A stretch of 64,000 nucleotides of DNA, taken from contig NC_079499.1 of NCBI RefSeq assembly GCF_030052815.1, forward strand, positions 80,949,183 through 81,013,182. Reading direction: 5' to 3'. This document shows positions 32,228 through 45,800 of the stretch, one piece after another. A model generated the notes under the pieces. It was not told the origin of the DNA. It made no database searches and saw nothing but the letters and a program-made list of their open reading frames with translations. The translations under genes were made by a program, and so were the position numbers. How positions within the stretch are numbered: position 1 is the first letter of the stretch; every line of letters begins with the position of its first letter. This stretch comes from Hevea brasiliensis. Its lineage: Eukaryota; Streptophyta; Magnoliopsida; Malpighiales; Euphorbiaceae.

Positions 32228-33353
32228 TGATGTGAACCCTCAAGTAATTGTTAACTTGACAACCCACATTCAAGAATATATGGAATAATATGGAAAATAC
32301 CAAATCAAGCTATATGAATTGGACTCTTTGAATTAGCACAAAAATGATGTGTAATTCGAAGAATAGTATCAGATGGAAATGAAATTCTTGAGCTGTTTGG
32401 ATGTGAACCCTAAGAGATGAACAACTTGAAACTCACATGCAATAGTCAATGAACACAAAATAGAAAACAACAAATTCAAGCTATAACACAATGGATTCTT
32501 TGAACCAACACAAGTAGATTGATGTGTAATTCAAAGAAAATATCAGAGACAAAATTCTTGACCTAATTCATATGGAGAATGAATAAACCAAGAATATTAT
32601 ACACGTTAAACCTTGCAAGATAGATAATCTCAGCAAGTTAATGAGCTTCATAAGAACAAAGGCAGCAACCAATTTACTCATTAATGGAGCAGAAACATAT
32701 CTTCATTCAATATCAATGTGTGCCGTCCAGCTTTTCAATACATGTATTTATAGCCTCTTGGCCTAAATACTAAAGACTAAAATGTCCCTACTTTAATAAC
32801 AGTTACAAGGAGATTTAAGTTCAAACAAAAATTAAAATACTAAAAGACTGAAAGGTCCCAAATAAAAGCAAACTTAAAACAGCAGCAACAAGGGCATTTA
32901 AGTCCAATAAGGGAGGTAGTTATAACAGCATGGAATATTCCTATAAAAAGGTGACAACTATACTCTTGTGCACATGTGCATAGAATTTCAAAAAGGTGCA
33001 AGCTGCATTTGCATGCTTCATGTGTGTGTACTCTTGTGCAACACGTGCATGGAGCTAGTTTAGGAAACACGGGTACCCATGTGGGTCCTACGGTCCCACA
33101 CAGCAGCTCCAAAATTAATTTCTACCAAATTTAAGCCTTTAAAGTGCTCTTTTTGCAATTCCAGCTTATGATCAGTGCTCCCATTCTTCAAAACTTCACA
33201 AATTAAATTCTTAAGTAATTTAGCTCTAGCTTCAGTAATTGGACCTTGAATGAACTTCTTTGGCATGGATGTAGTTTGATTCTCATCAATCCCCTCCTCT
33301 TTAAAGGGATTCGTCCTCGAATTTGTTCTTGCCTCAACACAAGGAACTAAATT
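32228..33353 (-). mobile_element. Gypsy element C, 3' LTR and pol end
   Basis: The LTR is 32228-33288 (plus strand TGATGTGAACCC to TCTCATCA, 1,061 bp). The adjacent polypurine tract reads ATCCCCTCCTCTTT on the plus strand at 33289-33302. A short piece of interior (33303-33353) follows and is cut off by element F. The LTR low end has the same layout as that of element A (TGATAGGAACCC), so C probably belongs to a related lineage. It sits inside a TPX2 exon. The rest of C is beyond the window. Confidence 0.8.
33060..33353 (-). pseudogene. Gypsy C pol C-terminus reading into LTR
   Basis: The minus-strand frame carries TNPFKEEGIDENQTTSMP then GPITEARAKLLKN, the same ending (T/ITRARAK-like) as the integrase C-terminus of element A. 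The frame continues about 230 bp into the LTR before a stop at 33060. The upstream coding part is lost at the F insertion (33353/33354). Confidence 0.7.
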
Positions 33354-33941
33354 TATAACACCCCTCACCCGTCTATAGTATAGCTGAGCAAGGTATGCTA
33401 TATTTGGTACCAGAGCACCCTATCTTATCTTATCATGTATATTATTAATTTAATGTCCATTTATTTTTATTATTTCATGTATAATTTTTTTTTATCACAT
33501 TTCATTCTTATGAAGTCTCAGACAGAGTTTTCTTTGTTTTATTAATGCATAGCGGGTTTCACTATTTACTTGTTAAAATTTTCATATCATAAGTTCAATC
33601 CATATCAATTTACCTCTTATCATATCCATCTCGTTAACTTTCATGTATCACATCATATCATCAATTCATATCATATGTCTTATAATCAATTCATGTAAAA
33701 CACATTTACTTTTATTAATAAAATTTATATACAATAATTTACAATTTATATTACAGTCTCAAAATGAATTATATCTTTGACTTATGTATAGAAATAAAAA
33801 ATATAAAATCTAATTACACATGGGTCCTACCAAAAATACTTTGCTGAGGTGACTCTCACACTAGTGCAAATCTGCTCAGAATCTCTGTTTGAACTCTATT
33901 GGTCAATCACTTCAATACCTACGAGATAAAACAATCAATCG

Positions 33942-33967
33942 CGCTAAGCATATTGCTTAGTGGTGCA
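33942..33967 (-). other. Conserved LTR stem-loop, F 3' LTR
   Basis: On the element strand TGCACCACTAAGCA, short loop, TGCTTAGCG; the CTAAGCA/TGCTTAG arms pair. Confidence 0.75.
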
Positions 33968-34848
33968 TAATTTAAAATAAAAATAACTGAATAATCAAGG
34001 ATAATTATTTCATGTATAATTTCATACAGAGATTCATATTTCATGAACTCTGAGTTAATTACATATTTACTAAACTTTAGAAGCAATTAAACTTGTCGGG
34101 ATCCTTTCTAATTTATTCCATTTTCGGTCTTTTTAATTTCATATCAATGGTCTCTTCATGTAATTGTTTAATTTTTAAAGCTTATTACTTATGAGTCGTT
34201 TCATAACTTTAGCTGCTCTGTAGGAATATATTAATTTACTGGGATCTCTTCATATAATCAATTGATTTTTACATCCTATTACTCATATATGTGATCTTTC
34301 AGTACTTAATTAAATTTAAGACTCATTACTCGTACTTGTGCCCAAATAACCTATAACAGACTGTAATGCTGGATACACAGGAGTATACTGGTTAGACCTC
34401 TATATGTCTACCCTGTATACAACTACCATGTCAGGGACAAGGCCAGCGAGTAGGCATAAAGCCAGAAATATAATTAGGCACAATGGCATCAGTGATGTCA
34501 GGCACAAGGCCAGCGGGCAGACTGTTAAAGCAAAAAATACAATTAGGCACAATGGCCAACGGGCAGACATATAGCTTGTAGAACAATCATATCAAACATA
34601 TATTATCAGTGCATGACTTTTCATGTAGGCAGTTTTGCTATCTGTAATCTCTAATTGGTATACCAATCGATCCAACTATATACATAAGTCTAGGTATACT
34701 TTGGGCAAATTAGTACTATTAAGCATGTGACACCCCTCACCCGTTTATAGTGTAGCCGAGCAAGGCATGTCACAGTCGGTACCGGAGCACCCTATCTTAT
34801 CTTACTCTATTCTTACTTTATTCCTTTAATGATTTTGGTTCTCGTTAT

Positions 34849-37800
34849 TGTGACACCTCTTACCCGTGTACAGTATACCCGAGTAAGTAATGCCACACGG
34901 TGTACCGGCACACTCTAATATTCCTCAATTAATTTATACAATGCTTTTGCATATAATTTATGAAATACAATTTATTTAAGCCATTTATTACAAGTATTAT
35001 TCATTTAAGGTTCCGAAAATTTTAAAGAAAATCCGGCGGAGTACCGGCTAAAAATGGAGAAAACAGTTCTTCGGAACCTGTTAAAAACACTTCCAATATT
35101 TTTTTATTCCATCATCTCAAACTCCAATATCCAAAATCTCAACAATATTTCTCAAATATCCATTATCAACACCAAACTCAATATCAAGATTTCAACATTT
35201 CAATTTCTATTTTCATTCATCATTTCACATGTGATGTTCACATATAAATCACAAGTAAACATTTACTTTTCCATTAAGAAATACAATTTTCATAATTTAC
35301 ATATACATCAATATACATTACACAAGTTTAATTTACATATGAAGAAAAATCTGCTACAAAATATCAAAACGACAAAATGACACCTAGTGCCCTACCAATG
35401 CACTGCAGGTAGTGAGGTGACACGGACACGGTGCAGAATCGCGGATGGACTCACCCGATCACGTGGTTTCTTGGGCTCACGATCAGGATCTCCAGTACCT
35501 ACGGCGTGGCAAAAACAGCGCTAAGCAATAATGCTTAGTGGTGCAATAATATAATAACAAGAAATAACAGATATAAATATGTATTGCATGTGCATGTTTT
35601 GTTTGTCATGTATTTGTATATCCATTCATTTATTTCTTCTACATTGCTCAATTTCATTCATTTGGTTGCCCCAAGTAACCTACACTAGGCACTGGGATGG
35701 ATAACGGATAACCGCACTTTGGGTACCTAGTACCTCGGGCGTCACACCATCGGTCACATATGCATCTCGGTGTGCAATGAACAACTAACAAGTCAGAATA
35801 GTGTCGGGCACAAGGCCAAGTCTCAATACAAAGTCAGAATGGCTAAAAGCCATGAAATCATAGAATGGCATTTTTGCCATGTGCAGTACTGCTAACTGAA
35901 CCCTATTGGCATGCCAAACTATCCAAACCAATCTTGTTAGGTATACTAGGGCATTTAAAACTTTTAAATTCTTCAATTTGTGAATTTCAACTTTTTGGGT
36001 GTCACTATTCATCATTGGTCAACAAAAATGTTGACTTTTGGAATAAAAATGTGTACATTGACTTTGGCACTCCCAACATACCACATTTGGTGTTTAAAAC
36101 TTGTTGGCATTAAGTGTTAATACCATTCCAAAGTGAAACTCAAAACCAGCAGAATTTTCAGTTTTTGTGAGTCAACTTCACTGTTCCATTGGATACTGTT
36201 TCTGTGGGAATTTGAAGAAATGTAAAACATGAAAGTTGTTCCTTATTTTGTCTAGTTGAATTTCCTTTTTTGAATCACTCCATTTGGAGTTTTGTAGCTC
36301 TAGATATGGTCCAAAAACCCAAGCTGGCCGGATTTGCATTCTGCAGAAAATACCATATCTACAGTAGCATGAACAGTGACTGCCATAGCCATTTGGGTTA
36401 GGTTCTGGCCATAATTTGGGGTAGGTTCCTTCATGAAAGTTGTTTGTCTATGTCTTAAATTGTTGCTGTAAAAATTTCAGGCCAATTGACCAAATCTACA
36501 GTGAGTTATGGCCAAATGTTACTGTTCATTTGGTCAATTCTGCAGAGGCAGTTTCAGGGTTCCGGATTGGGGCCAAGTTTTGGTCCTCTTGCTTTGGTCT
36601 TTTGGGCATGGTTTCTTCAGCAAAAATGTGCCATTATAAGCCTAGTTTCATGTCCAATTGGCCAAACACCAATTGGACTAGCACAGCCCAAGTTATGGCA
36701 GTGCAAAGGGACTGAAATTTCAGTCCCTATCTTTGTCCATAGGGCGACTGCAACCTCACCTTGCCATAGTGTTTTTCAGTCCCATTTATGGTCAACACAT
36801 CTAAAATGGTCACTAATTGACCATTACAATGTGCCCTAACAATTTCCTAAGCCAATTCACACTTTCACCTTTCCAAACCCTAAGGTTCAAATCAATTTAT
36901 CCATAAACCTCAATTTAAAACACTAGTTCAACATCTATGTAAATATATAGCTTAAACATAATCTCCAATTCATGTTAAGTCCATTAAAACCATCAAAACA
37001 CTCCCTTATTCTTCCTCCCTTAGGGCTGCCGAAATTGAAGGCATGCATAAGTATAAATTCCATTCACTTAAGTTACCAATTCTTGCTCACTTAAAGGCTT
37101 TAACATGGAATAAAGGTGATTTGAGTATTTATATGCACTAACCTTGTTTGGGCAGATTTTTCCAAGCCTCTAAACCTCAATTTCCTTCCTCTTGTTGGCT
37201 GCCAAGAGCTTGTTTAAGATATGGGGTAAGGTTTTAATGAAGAGAGGTTAGAGAAATAGGGTGGAAGTGAGGAAAATCTAAAGCTTGAAAAAGCTTCCAT
37301 GGAAGGTGGCCATGGCTAGGTTTCGGCTAGCTTTTTGGGAGAGGATGGCTGCTGCAATTTATGTCTTAATTTGGTCTTCTTTTATGTCTTTTATTAGTTT
37401 GGTCAAATGGGAGCTTAATGGTGATTGGTTGGTAATCTTGAATGACATCACTTTGATGTCATCAATTGGCATTTGTTGCATTTTTCTTTCCTTTCCTCCA
37501 CTACTCATTTTCAATTTAATTTCTAGCAATATTTCTTCATATTTTATGTCATATTAATTATTTACTCAACTGGACAAGTCGGCCAAAAATCACCTCGGAA
37601 GGCGAAATGACCAAAATGCCCTCCGTTTGGCTTAACGGGTCAAAATTGTGCATCGAATTGAAAAATTTTTCTAGGTATTTTCTTGGCATTCTAATGCCAT
37701 GGGAACCTCAATTACCCTTCTCTGGAGTCCCAAAAATTATTTTATAATTTTTCCCCCGGGTCTAGGGCTCCTCGTTGCGAGAACCGCAACTTCCCTCCGG

Positions 37801-38003
37801 TTACCCATCGCTAGGGCACCGGCTCGTTTAACTTGATTGTATTTTATTTCTAAAATTTTTACTAAATTTTTCTTGTTAATATTTGAGTTAATTATGGTTC
37901 CTGACTTTAGTTTGAATATTTTTCCGGACATTCTAGCTGTCCGGACCGACACCGGTCACCAACAAGATGGGATGTACGGAGTGGTTATCGGGAGGGTGTT
38001 ACA
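34849..38003 (-). repeat. Gypsy D 3' LTR
   Basis: 3,155 bp, TGTGACACC at the low end and GGTGTTACA at the high end. It contains antisense open frames (for example 35054-35380 and 37285-37557) that are duplicated in the other LTR and show no gene-like features. Confidence 0.93.
35519..35545 (-). other. Conserved LTR stem-loop, D 3' LTR
   Basis: Element-strand TGCACCACTAAGCA and TGCTTAGCG arms with a 3-nt loop, 670 bp from the LTR 3' end. Confidence 0.75.
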
Positions 38004-38017
38004 ACTCTTCCCCTCTA
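38004..38017 (-). other. Gypsy D polypurine tract
   Basis: Plus-strand ACTCTTCCCCTCTA, that is TAGAGGGGAAGAGT on the element strand, directly before the 3' LTR. Confidence 0.85.
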
Positions 38018-40141
38018 ATTTAAATTTCGTCCTCGAAATTTACCTGATGCAAACAGTTGAGGGAACTGTTTCCTCATCGTCTCTTCACTTTCCCAAGTTG
38101 CTTCCTCGGTGTTGTGGTGCCTCCAAAGCACTTTCACCAATGGAATCTGTTTGTTCCTCAACTCTTTCACTTCCCGAGCTAGGATCCGTAGAGGTTCTTC
38201 TTCATATGTCAAATCCGGTTGTATTTCAATTTCTTCTCTGGAGATGACATGTGAAGGGTCTGAGCGGTATCTTCTGAGCATGGATACATGGAACACATTG
38301 TGGATCTTGTCCAGCTCTGGAGGTAAAGCTAGCCTATAGGCCACTGGTCCCACACGTTCAATAACTTCATATGGGCCAATAAACCTAGGGCTCAACTTAG
38401 CTTTTCTTCCAAACCTCAACACTTTCTTCCATGGTGACACCTTGAGGAACACTTTGTCGCCAACCACATATTCTATTTCTTTCCTCTTCAGGTCGGCATA
38501 AGATTTACATGCATGCAAGCAACCTTTAAGTTGGCTTTGATTGATTTCACCTTCTCCTCACTGTTTCACAGTGCGGCCCTACCGATTTGTCTTCGCCCAA
38601 TTCAGTCCGGCCTGCGAGTTCTACATTTTCTCCCATACGATTGCTTCATATGGGGCCATTTGGATGCTAGCTTGATAGCTATTGTTGTATCACAGTGCGC
38701 GATGGGAGATATCTATCCCAACTTCCCTCAAACTCAATGACACAACTCCTCAGCATATCCTCAAGGACCTGACATATATTTCACGTTATTGTTATCATTT
38801 CAATTCAATATTTGTATCAATTTCATTGGTTTCAATTATTTACCTGGATTACTCTTTCAAATTGCCCATCCGTCTGAGGATGGAAAGCTGTGCTGAAATG
38901 GAGTTGTGTACCCAAGGATTCATGCAACTTCTTCCAAAATCTCGAGGTAAACCTTGGGTCTCGGTCAGATATGATGGAAAGTGGAATTCCATGCGGTCTA
39001 ACTATCTCACTGATATACAATTCTGCTAACTTCTCCAGTGAGTAGTCGGTCCTAATCGGCGAGAAAGTGTCTTGACCGTCAATCTATCAACTATCACCCA
39101 TGCTTTGCATCATGTTTCTTCCGGTGAGAGGTATACCACTTACAAAATCCATGGTGACTCGATCCCATTTCCATTCGTGTATGCGTATAGTAGCAAACCC
39201 GATGGAACTTGATGTTCTGCCTTGACTTGTCGACATGTCAAGCATTTAATCACATAGTCACCGATATCTCTCTTCATACTGTGCCACCAATACTAGAGTT
39301 TGAGATCATGATACATCTTTGTACTTCCGGGTGCATAGCATATACACCGGTGTGTGCCTCTTTTAAAATCTGGTCTTCATTTCCCCATTATCCGTACACA
39401 GTCTTCCTTTGTAGTCACAGACACCCATGCTTTCACCTTATAGTCACCGCTTTTCCCTCTGGGAGTTTGCTCATAATAGCCAGTAACTTTTCATCTACTT
39501 TTTGCCCATCTAAAATCTGTTGTAGCAGGTTTGGCCTCACTTGCAACTCAGCCAAAATAGCTCCATCTCGAATCAAAGATAGACGGGCATTCAATGATCT
39601 CAAAGCTGTCATGGATTTTCTGCTCAAAGCATCAGCAACTACATTTGCCTTCCCAGGATGGTAGTCAATTACACTGTCATAGTCCTTCAGGAACTCAATC
39701 CATCGCCTCTGTCTAAGGTTGAGCTCTTTCTGGGTTGGCAAGTATTTCAGGCTCTTGTGGTCTGTGTAAATGTAGCACTTTTCACCATACAAGTAGTGCC
39801 TCCATATCTTCAGTGCGAAGATAATTGCTGCAAGCTCTAGATCATGGGTAGGGTAGTTCTGTTCATGTGGCCTTAGCTGTCTGGAAGCATAAGCGACCAC
39901 CTTCCCCTCTTGCATCAATACACACCCTAACCCATTATGTGAGGCATCACTATAAACCACGAAGTCCTTTCCTGACACTGGCTGTGTTAACACTGGTGCC
40001 TCTGTCAACATAGGCTTCAACTTCTCAAAACTGGTCTGACACTTGTCATTCGGTCCAAATCGACATTCTTGTGTAACAACTTGGTCATTGGAGCGGCTAT
40101 TAGGAAAATCCTTCACAAATCTTCAGTAATACCAGCTAGCC
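38015..40141 (-). pseudogene. Gypsy D pol, RNase H and integrase with chromodomain-like tail
   Basis: RNase H (40116-39433) shows [21 protein letters not shown] and VADALSRKS, with its catalytic acidic residues. Integrase is broken up. The core is recognised by PHGIPLSIISDRDPRFTSRF and HPQTDGQFERVIQ at 39020-38845. It is followed by a 76-bp intron-like insert at 38768-38843, then LEDMLRSCVIEFEG-like sequence and KWPHMK/YGRKCRT words with several small frame changes. The C-terminus (38518-38015) has GDKVFLKVSPWKKVLRFGRK, SPRFIGPYEVIERVG, HNVFHVSMLRRY and a chromodomain-like LVKVLWRHHNTEEATWE. The HHCC zinc region near 39100-39350 is poorly preserved. Confidence 0.88.
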
Positions 40142-41560
40142 CTAAGAAGCTTCGACCTCGGTTGTATTCTGGGAGGCTTCCATTCCATCATCGCTTCTAT
40201 TTTCTTGGGATCCACCTAATCCCATCGGTGACACTATGTGTCCAAGGAATGCAATCTCATTCAGCCAAAAGTCACACTTGGACAACTTAGCATACAGCTT
40301 CTTTTCTCTCAGGGTTTGCAGAACAATCCTCAAATGCTCATCATGTTCTTCCCTGGTCTTGGAATACACCAAAATATCATCAATAAAGACCACTACGAAC
40401 CGATCTAAGTGTGGATGGAAGATACGGTTCATAAGGTCCATGAATGCCGCTGGTGCATTTGTTAAGCCAAAGGGCATCACCAGAAACTCATAATGCCCAT
40501 ACCGGGTCCTGAATGCAGTCTTGGGCACATCTACATCTTTCACCCTCAGCTGATGATACCCTGATCTGAGATCAATCTTAGAAAATACTCCTGCTCCCTT
40601 CAACTGATCAAAAAGATCATCAATTCTAGGCAACGGATATTTATTCTTCACAGTCACTTTGTTTAACTGCCGGTAATCAATGCAAAGCCTCAAAGTCCCA
40701 TCCTTCTTTTTCACAAACAGCACTGGAGCTCCCCATGGTGACACACTGGGGCGTATGAACCCCTTATCAAGCAATTCTTGCAACTGAGTTTTCAACTCCC
40801 TCAATTCAGTGGGTGCCATCCCATAAGGAGCAATGGAAATGGGTGCTGTACCCGGCAGTGTCTCAATAGCAAATTCGACTTCCCTTTCTGGTGGCAAACC
40901 AGGCAACTCTTTAGGGAACACATTTGGGAAGTCTTTTACTGTGGGTATGTCACTCAGATTTGGCTTAGCCTGCTTAGTATCCACCACATGTGCTAGGTAG
41001 GCTTCACAGCCTTTTCTCATCATTCTTCTTGCAACTGTGGCTGAAATGACATTGGACAAGAAATCTGTCCTTTCCCCCACAACTGTGATCTCATTACCCT
41101 CAGAGGTTTTCAAAGAAATTCTCTTCAATTTGCAATCAACTATTGCCTGATGACGTGACAACCAGTCCATTCCCAAAATCACGTCAAACTCATGGAAGGG
41201 CAACTCAATCAAGTCTGCCAAGAATTCATTCCCCTGAATCCTTAACGGGCAACCCTTGTATACTTTGTTCACCACTACACTGTGACCCAATGGATTAGTG
41301 ACCAGAATTTCTTGGTCACTCTCCCCTACTAGTATCCCCCTTTCTACGGGTAAGTTGATGCAAATGTAGGAAAGAGTGGATCCTGGATCCACCAATGCAT
41401 GCACAGGTGTAGTGTAGAGGGAGAACGTACCCCTGATGACGTCCGGGGCATCTTGCTCCTCCTGAGCTCTCAAGGCATAATTTCTGGCAGGTGGTCTGTT
41501 ATCTGGCCTCTCTACTGGCTCAAATGCAGGCCTCTGTAATGGTCCCACTGCGTCAGATTT
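40142..41560 (-). pseudogene. Gypsy D pol, protease and RT
   Basis: The frame is open from 41701 to 40142. The protease motif [10 protein letters not shown] is at about 41390 with [11 protein letters not shown] downstream, the flap and core arrangement of Ty3 proteases. RT follows: [61 protein letters not shown], and the intact catalytic box [10 protein letters not shown] near 40380. After LGHIVS at about 40230 a frameshift ends the readable product. The first 45 or so residues of the open frame are out-of-frame gag sequence, so the protein does not start at 41701. RT active site and protease residues look intact. Confidence 0.92.
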
Positions 41561-42622
41561 GCCAAATTTTCTACCTCTCGTAGTGCGGGGCAGTGCATGC
41601 CTGCTTGTGTTGGAGCAGCTGTAGTAGTTCTGCGTGGACAGTTTCTCAACTGATGCTCTGCTGACCCACACCTCAAGCAAGCACCAGTCACTCTCCAACA
41701 CTCCCCCTTATGCCATTTCTGATAGTATGGACACGCAGAAGATGCTGGGGCTGGTCCCCTGAACCCCATCCCTGGAGAGCTGCCCACTGATGGTGTGGAC
41801 TGACCTCTCCTAGGGGTGAACTGTGGTCCAGGCCCCGAGACCGACCACGACCACGTGGTGAGCTGAACTTTGTGCAGGAGGACCCTTGAACTTCTTCCCT
41901 GATGCAGGAGCTGAACTCGACTGACCCGGTCCCCTCTTCTGCTGTCTCTCTCTTTTAGTCCACTCATTAATTCTTACTTTTTCAACCTTTATTGCCGCTT
42001 CCACTAACTTGGTAAATTCTGTGATTCCCAAGGCAGTGAGCTGGATCTTGATGTTGTCATTTAGTCCCTCTTCAAATCTCTTGCATCTTTCAGCTTCATT
42101 AGGGACTATCTCCCTTCCATAACGGCTTAATCTTACGAATTCCTTCTCATATTCAGCCACTGACAGCTGTCTCTGCCTCAGGTTAATGAATTCCCTTCTT
42201 CTCTCTTCCAAATATACAGTACCCACATACTTCTTGAATTCAGAGAGAAAGAAATCCTAAGTTGCAGTTTCTGGCTGCACTTCACTGGACACAGTGTCCC
42301 ACCACTCATATGCATCGTCTTGCAGTAAAGAGATAGCAGCTTCTAGATTTTGCTCAGGGGTGCAGTGGAGTTGTTTCAAGACTCTGCCCGTTCTATTCAA
42401 CCAATTTTCGGCTGCAACAGAGTCATCTTCTCTCTTACCATAGAAGTCCACAGCTCCAAATTTTCTTAGCCTCTCCAAGTGTGATTTCTGCTGTGGAGCT
42501 GGTGGTGGTGGTGGTGGTGGCATTACTCCGGCCATTTGTCTAAAGAAGTCGGCCATTTGCTGGAACATGGCCTGTGGAGGCTGAGCAGGCTCTGCTTGAG
42601 CTGGCGGAGCAGATTCTCTCAT
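41512..42622 (-). pseudogene. Gypsy D gag
   Basis: It begins near 42622 with a Pro/Gln/Ala-rich N-terminus and a run of prolines, then the gag core (LRKFGAVDFYGKREDDSVAAE, LQDDAYEWWDTV). A TAG at 42257-42259 stands where this family has Trp. The same frame continues with YLEERRREFINLRQRQLSVAEYE and ERCKRFEEGLNDNIK. A frameshift near 41840-41900 moves it to the 41967-41512 frame, which carries the zinc knuckle [14 protein letters not shown] preceded by a second Cys/His cluster ([12 protein letters not shown]). It is the nucleocapsid precursor of D. Confidence 0.9.
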
Positions 42623-42809
42623 GCCCCCAGTCTCGGCCTCTGCAGTGGAGCATGACTCTCCACTTCCTCCTCAACGGCTCTCTGAGATGAAGGATCCATA
42701 TCCTATTCAAAATAAGAAAGATAAACAGATCTGCGTTAGTGTCACCTCGACTCTTACAAATGCAATGCATGGTATGGACTCAATCTAGGCCCAGAAACGC
42801 CTAAACCGT

Positions 42810-42821
42810 GCTCTGATACCA
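42810..42821 (-). other. Gypsy D primer binding site
   Basis: GCTCTGATACCA on the plus strand (TGGTATCAGAGC on the element strand), five bases inside the 5' LTR. Confidence 0.93.
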
Positions 42822-42826
42822 CTAAA

Positions 42827-45800
42827 TGTGACACCCCTTACCCGTACGATACCCGAGTAAGTAATGCCACACGGTGTCTGCGGCACACTCTAATATTCCT
42901 CAATTAATTTATACAATGCTTTTGCATATAATTTATGAAATACAATTTATTTAAGCCATTTATTACAACTATTATTCATTTAAGGTTCCAAAAATTTTAA
43001 AGAAAATCCGGCGGAGTACCGGCTAAAAATGGAGAAAACAGTTCTTCGGAACCTGTTAAAAACACTTCCAATATTTTTTTATTCCATCATCTCAAACTCC
43101 AATATCCAAAATCTCAACAATATTTCTCAAACATCCATTATCAACACCAAACTCAATATCAAGATTTCAACATTTCAATTTCTATTTTCATTCATCATTT
43201 CACATGTGATGTTCGCATATAAATCACAAGTAAACATTTACTTTTCCATTAAGAAATACAATTTTCATAATTTACATATACATCAATATACATTACACAA
43301 GTTTAATTTACATATGAAGAAAAATCTGCTACAAAATATCAAAATGACAAAATGACACCTAGTGCCCTACCAATGCACTGCAGGTAGTGAGGTGACACGG
43401 ACACGGTGCGAATCGCGGATGGACTCACCCAGTATGTGGTCTACTGGGCTCACGATCAGGATCTCGAGTACCTACGCGTGGCAAAAGCAACGCGCTAAGC
43501 AATAATGCTTAGTGGTGCAATAATATAATAACAAGAAATAACAGATATAAATATGTATTGCATGTGCATGTTTTGTTTGTCATGTATTTGTATATCCATT
43601 CATTTATTTCTTCTACATTGCTCAATTTCATTCATTTGTTTGCCCCAAGTAACCTACACTAGACGACTGGACTGGATAACGGGTAAACTGGCACTGGGTA
43701 CCTAGTACCTCGGGCCGTCACACCATCGGTCACATATGCATCTCCCGGTGTGCAACAGAACAGCTAACAAGCTGTAAATAGTGTCAGGCACAAGGCCAAG
43801 TCTCAATACAAAGTCAGAATGGCTAAAAGCCATGAAATCACAGAATGACATTTTTGCCATGTGCAGTACGGCTAACTGAACCCTATTGGCATGCCAAACT
43901 ATCCAAACCAATCTTGTTAGGTATACTAGGGCATTTAAAACTTTTAAATTCTTCAATTTGTGAATTTCAACTTTTTGGGTGTCACTATTCATCATTGGTC
44001 AACAAAAATGTTGACTTTTGGAATAAAAATGTGTACATTGACTTTGGCACTCCCAACATACCACATTTGGTGTTTAAAACTTGTTGGCATTAAGTGTTAA
44101 TACCATTCCAAAGTGAAACTCAAAACCAGCAGAATTTTCAGTTTTTGTGAGTCAACTTCACTGTTCCATTGGACACTGTTGCTGTGGGAATTTGAAGAAA
44201 TGTAAAACATGAAAGTTGTTCCTTATTTTGTCTAGTTGAATTTCCTTTTTTGAATCACTCAATTTGGAGTTTTGTAGCTCTAGATATGGTCCAAAAACCC
44301 AAGCTGGCCGGATTTGCATTCTGTAGAAAATACCATATCTACAGTAGCATGAACAGTGAATGCCATAGCCATTTGGGTTAGGTTCTGGCCATAATTTGGG
44401 GTAGGTTTCTTCATGAAAGTTGTTTGTCTATGTCTTAACTTGTTGCTGTAAAAATTTCAGGCCAATTGACCAAATCTACAGTGAGTTATGGCCAAATGAA
44501 CAGTTACTATTCATTTGGTCAATTCTGCAGAGGCAGTTTCAGGGTTCCGGATTGGGGCCAAGTTTTGGTCCTCTTGCTTTGGTCTTTTGGGCATGGTTTC
44601 TTCAGCAAAAATGTGCCATTATAAGCCTAGGTTCATGTCCAATTGGCCAAACACCAATTGGACTAGCACAGCCCAAGTTATGGCAGTGCAAAGGGACTGA
44701 AATTTCAGTCCCTATGCTGCTGTCCATAGGGCAGCCTGCAACCTCACCTTGCCATAGTGTTTTTCAGTCCCATTTATAGTCAACACATCTAAAATGGTCA
44801 CTAATTGACCATTACAATGTGCCCTAACAATTTCCTAAGCCAATTCACACTTTCACCTTTCCAAACCCTAAGGTTCAAATCAATTTATCCATAAACCTCA
44901 ATTTAACACACTAGTTCAACATCTATGTAAATATATAGCTTAAACATAATCTCCAATTCATGTTAAGTCCATTAAAACCATCAAAACACTCCCTTATTCT
45001 TCCTCCCTTAGGGCTTCCGAAATTGAAGGCATGCATAAGTATAAATTCCATTCACTTAAGTTACCAATTCTTGCTCACTTAAAGGCTTTAACATGGAATA
45101 AAGGTGATTTGAGTATTTATATGCACTAACCTTGTTTGGGCAGATTTTTCCAAGCCTCTAAACCTCAATTTCCTTCCTCTTGTTGGCTTCCAAGAGCTTG
45201 TTTAAGATATGGGGTAAGGTTTTAATGAAGAGAGGTTAGAGAAATAGGGTGGAAGTGAGAAAAATCTAAAGCTTGAAAAAGCTTCCATGGAAGGTGGCCA
45301 TGGCTAGGTTTCGGCTGGCTTTTTGGGAGAGGATGGCTGCTGCAATTTATGTCTTAATTTGGTCTTCTTTTATGTCTTTTATTAGTTTGGTCAAATGGGA
45401 GCTTAATGGTGATTGGTTGGTAATCTTGAATGACATCACTTTGATGTCATCAATTGGCATTTGTTGCATTTTTCTTTCCTTTCCTCCACAACTCATTTTC
45501 AATTTAATTTCTAGCAATATTTCTTCATATTTTATGTCATATTAATTATTTACTCAACTGGACAAGTCGGCCAAAAATCACCTCGGAAGGCGAAATGACC
45601 AAAATGCCCTCCATTTGGCTTAACGGGTCAAAATTGTCTGTACCGATTGAAAAATTTTTCTAGGTATTTTCTTGGCATTCTAATGCCATGGGAACCTCAA
45701 TTACCCTTCTCTGGAGTTCCAAAAATTATTTTATAATTTTTCCCCCGGGTCTAGGGCTCCTCGTTGCGAGAACCGCAACTTCCCTCCGGTTACCTATCGC

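Noticed and set aside
35054..35380. 108-residue plus-strand open frame inside the D 3' LTR, duplicated at 43029-43355
   Set aside because: It is antisense to the element, low complexity (Ile/Asn/Lys-rich) and conserved only because the two LTRs are recent copies.
37285..37557. 90-residue open frame in both D LTRs (also 45273-45545) with hydrophobic stretches
   Set aside because: Antisense within the LTR, with no start context or family; near identity follows from LTR duplication.
40142..41701. Single 519-residue protein starting at 41701
   Set aside because: The first part is out-of-frame gag sequence; the real pol product enters this frame later, so the ATG at 41701 is not a true start.
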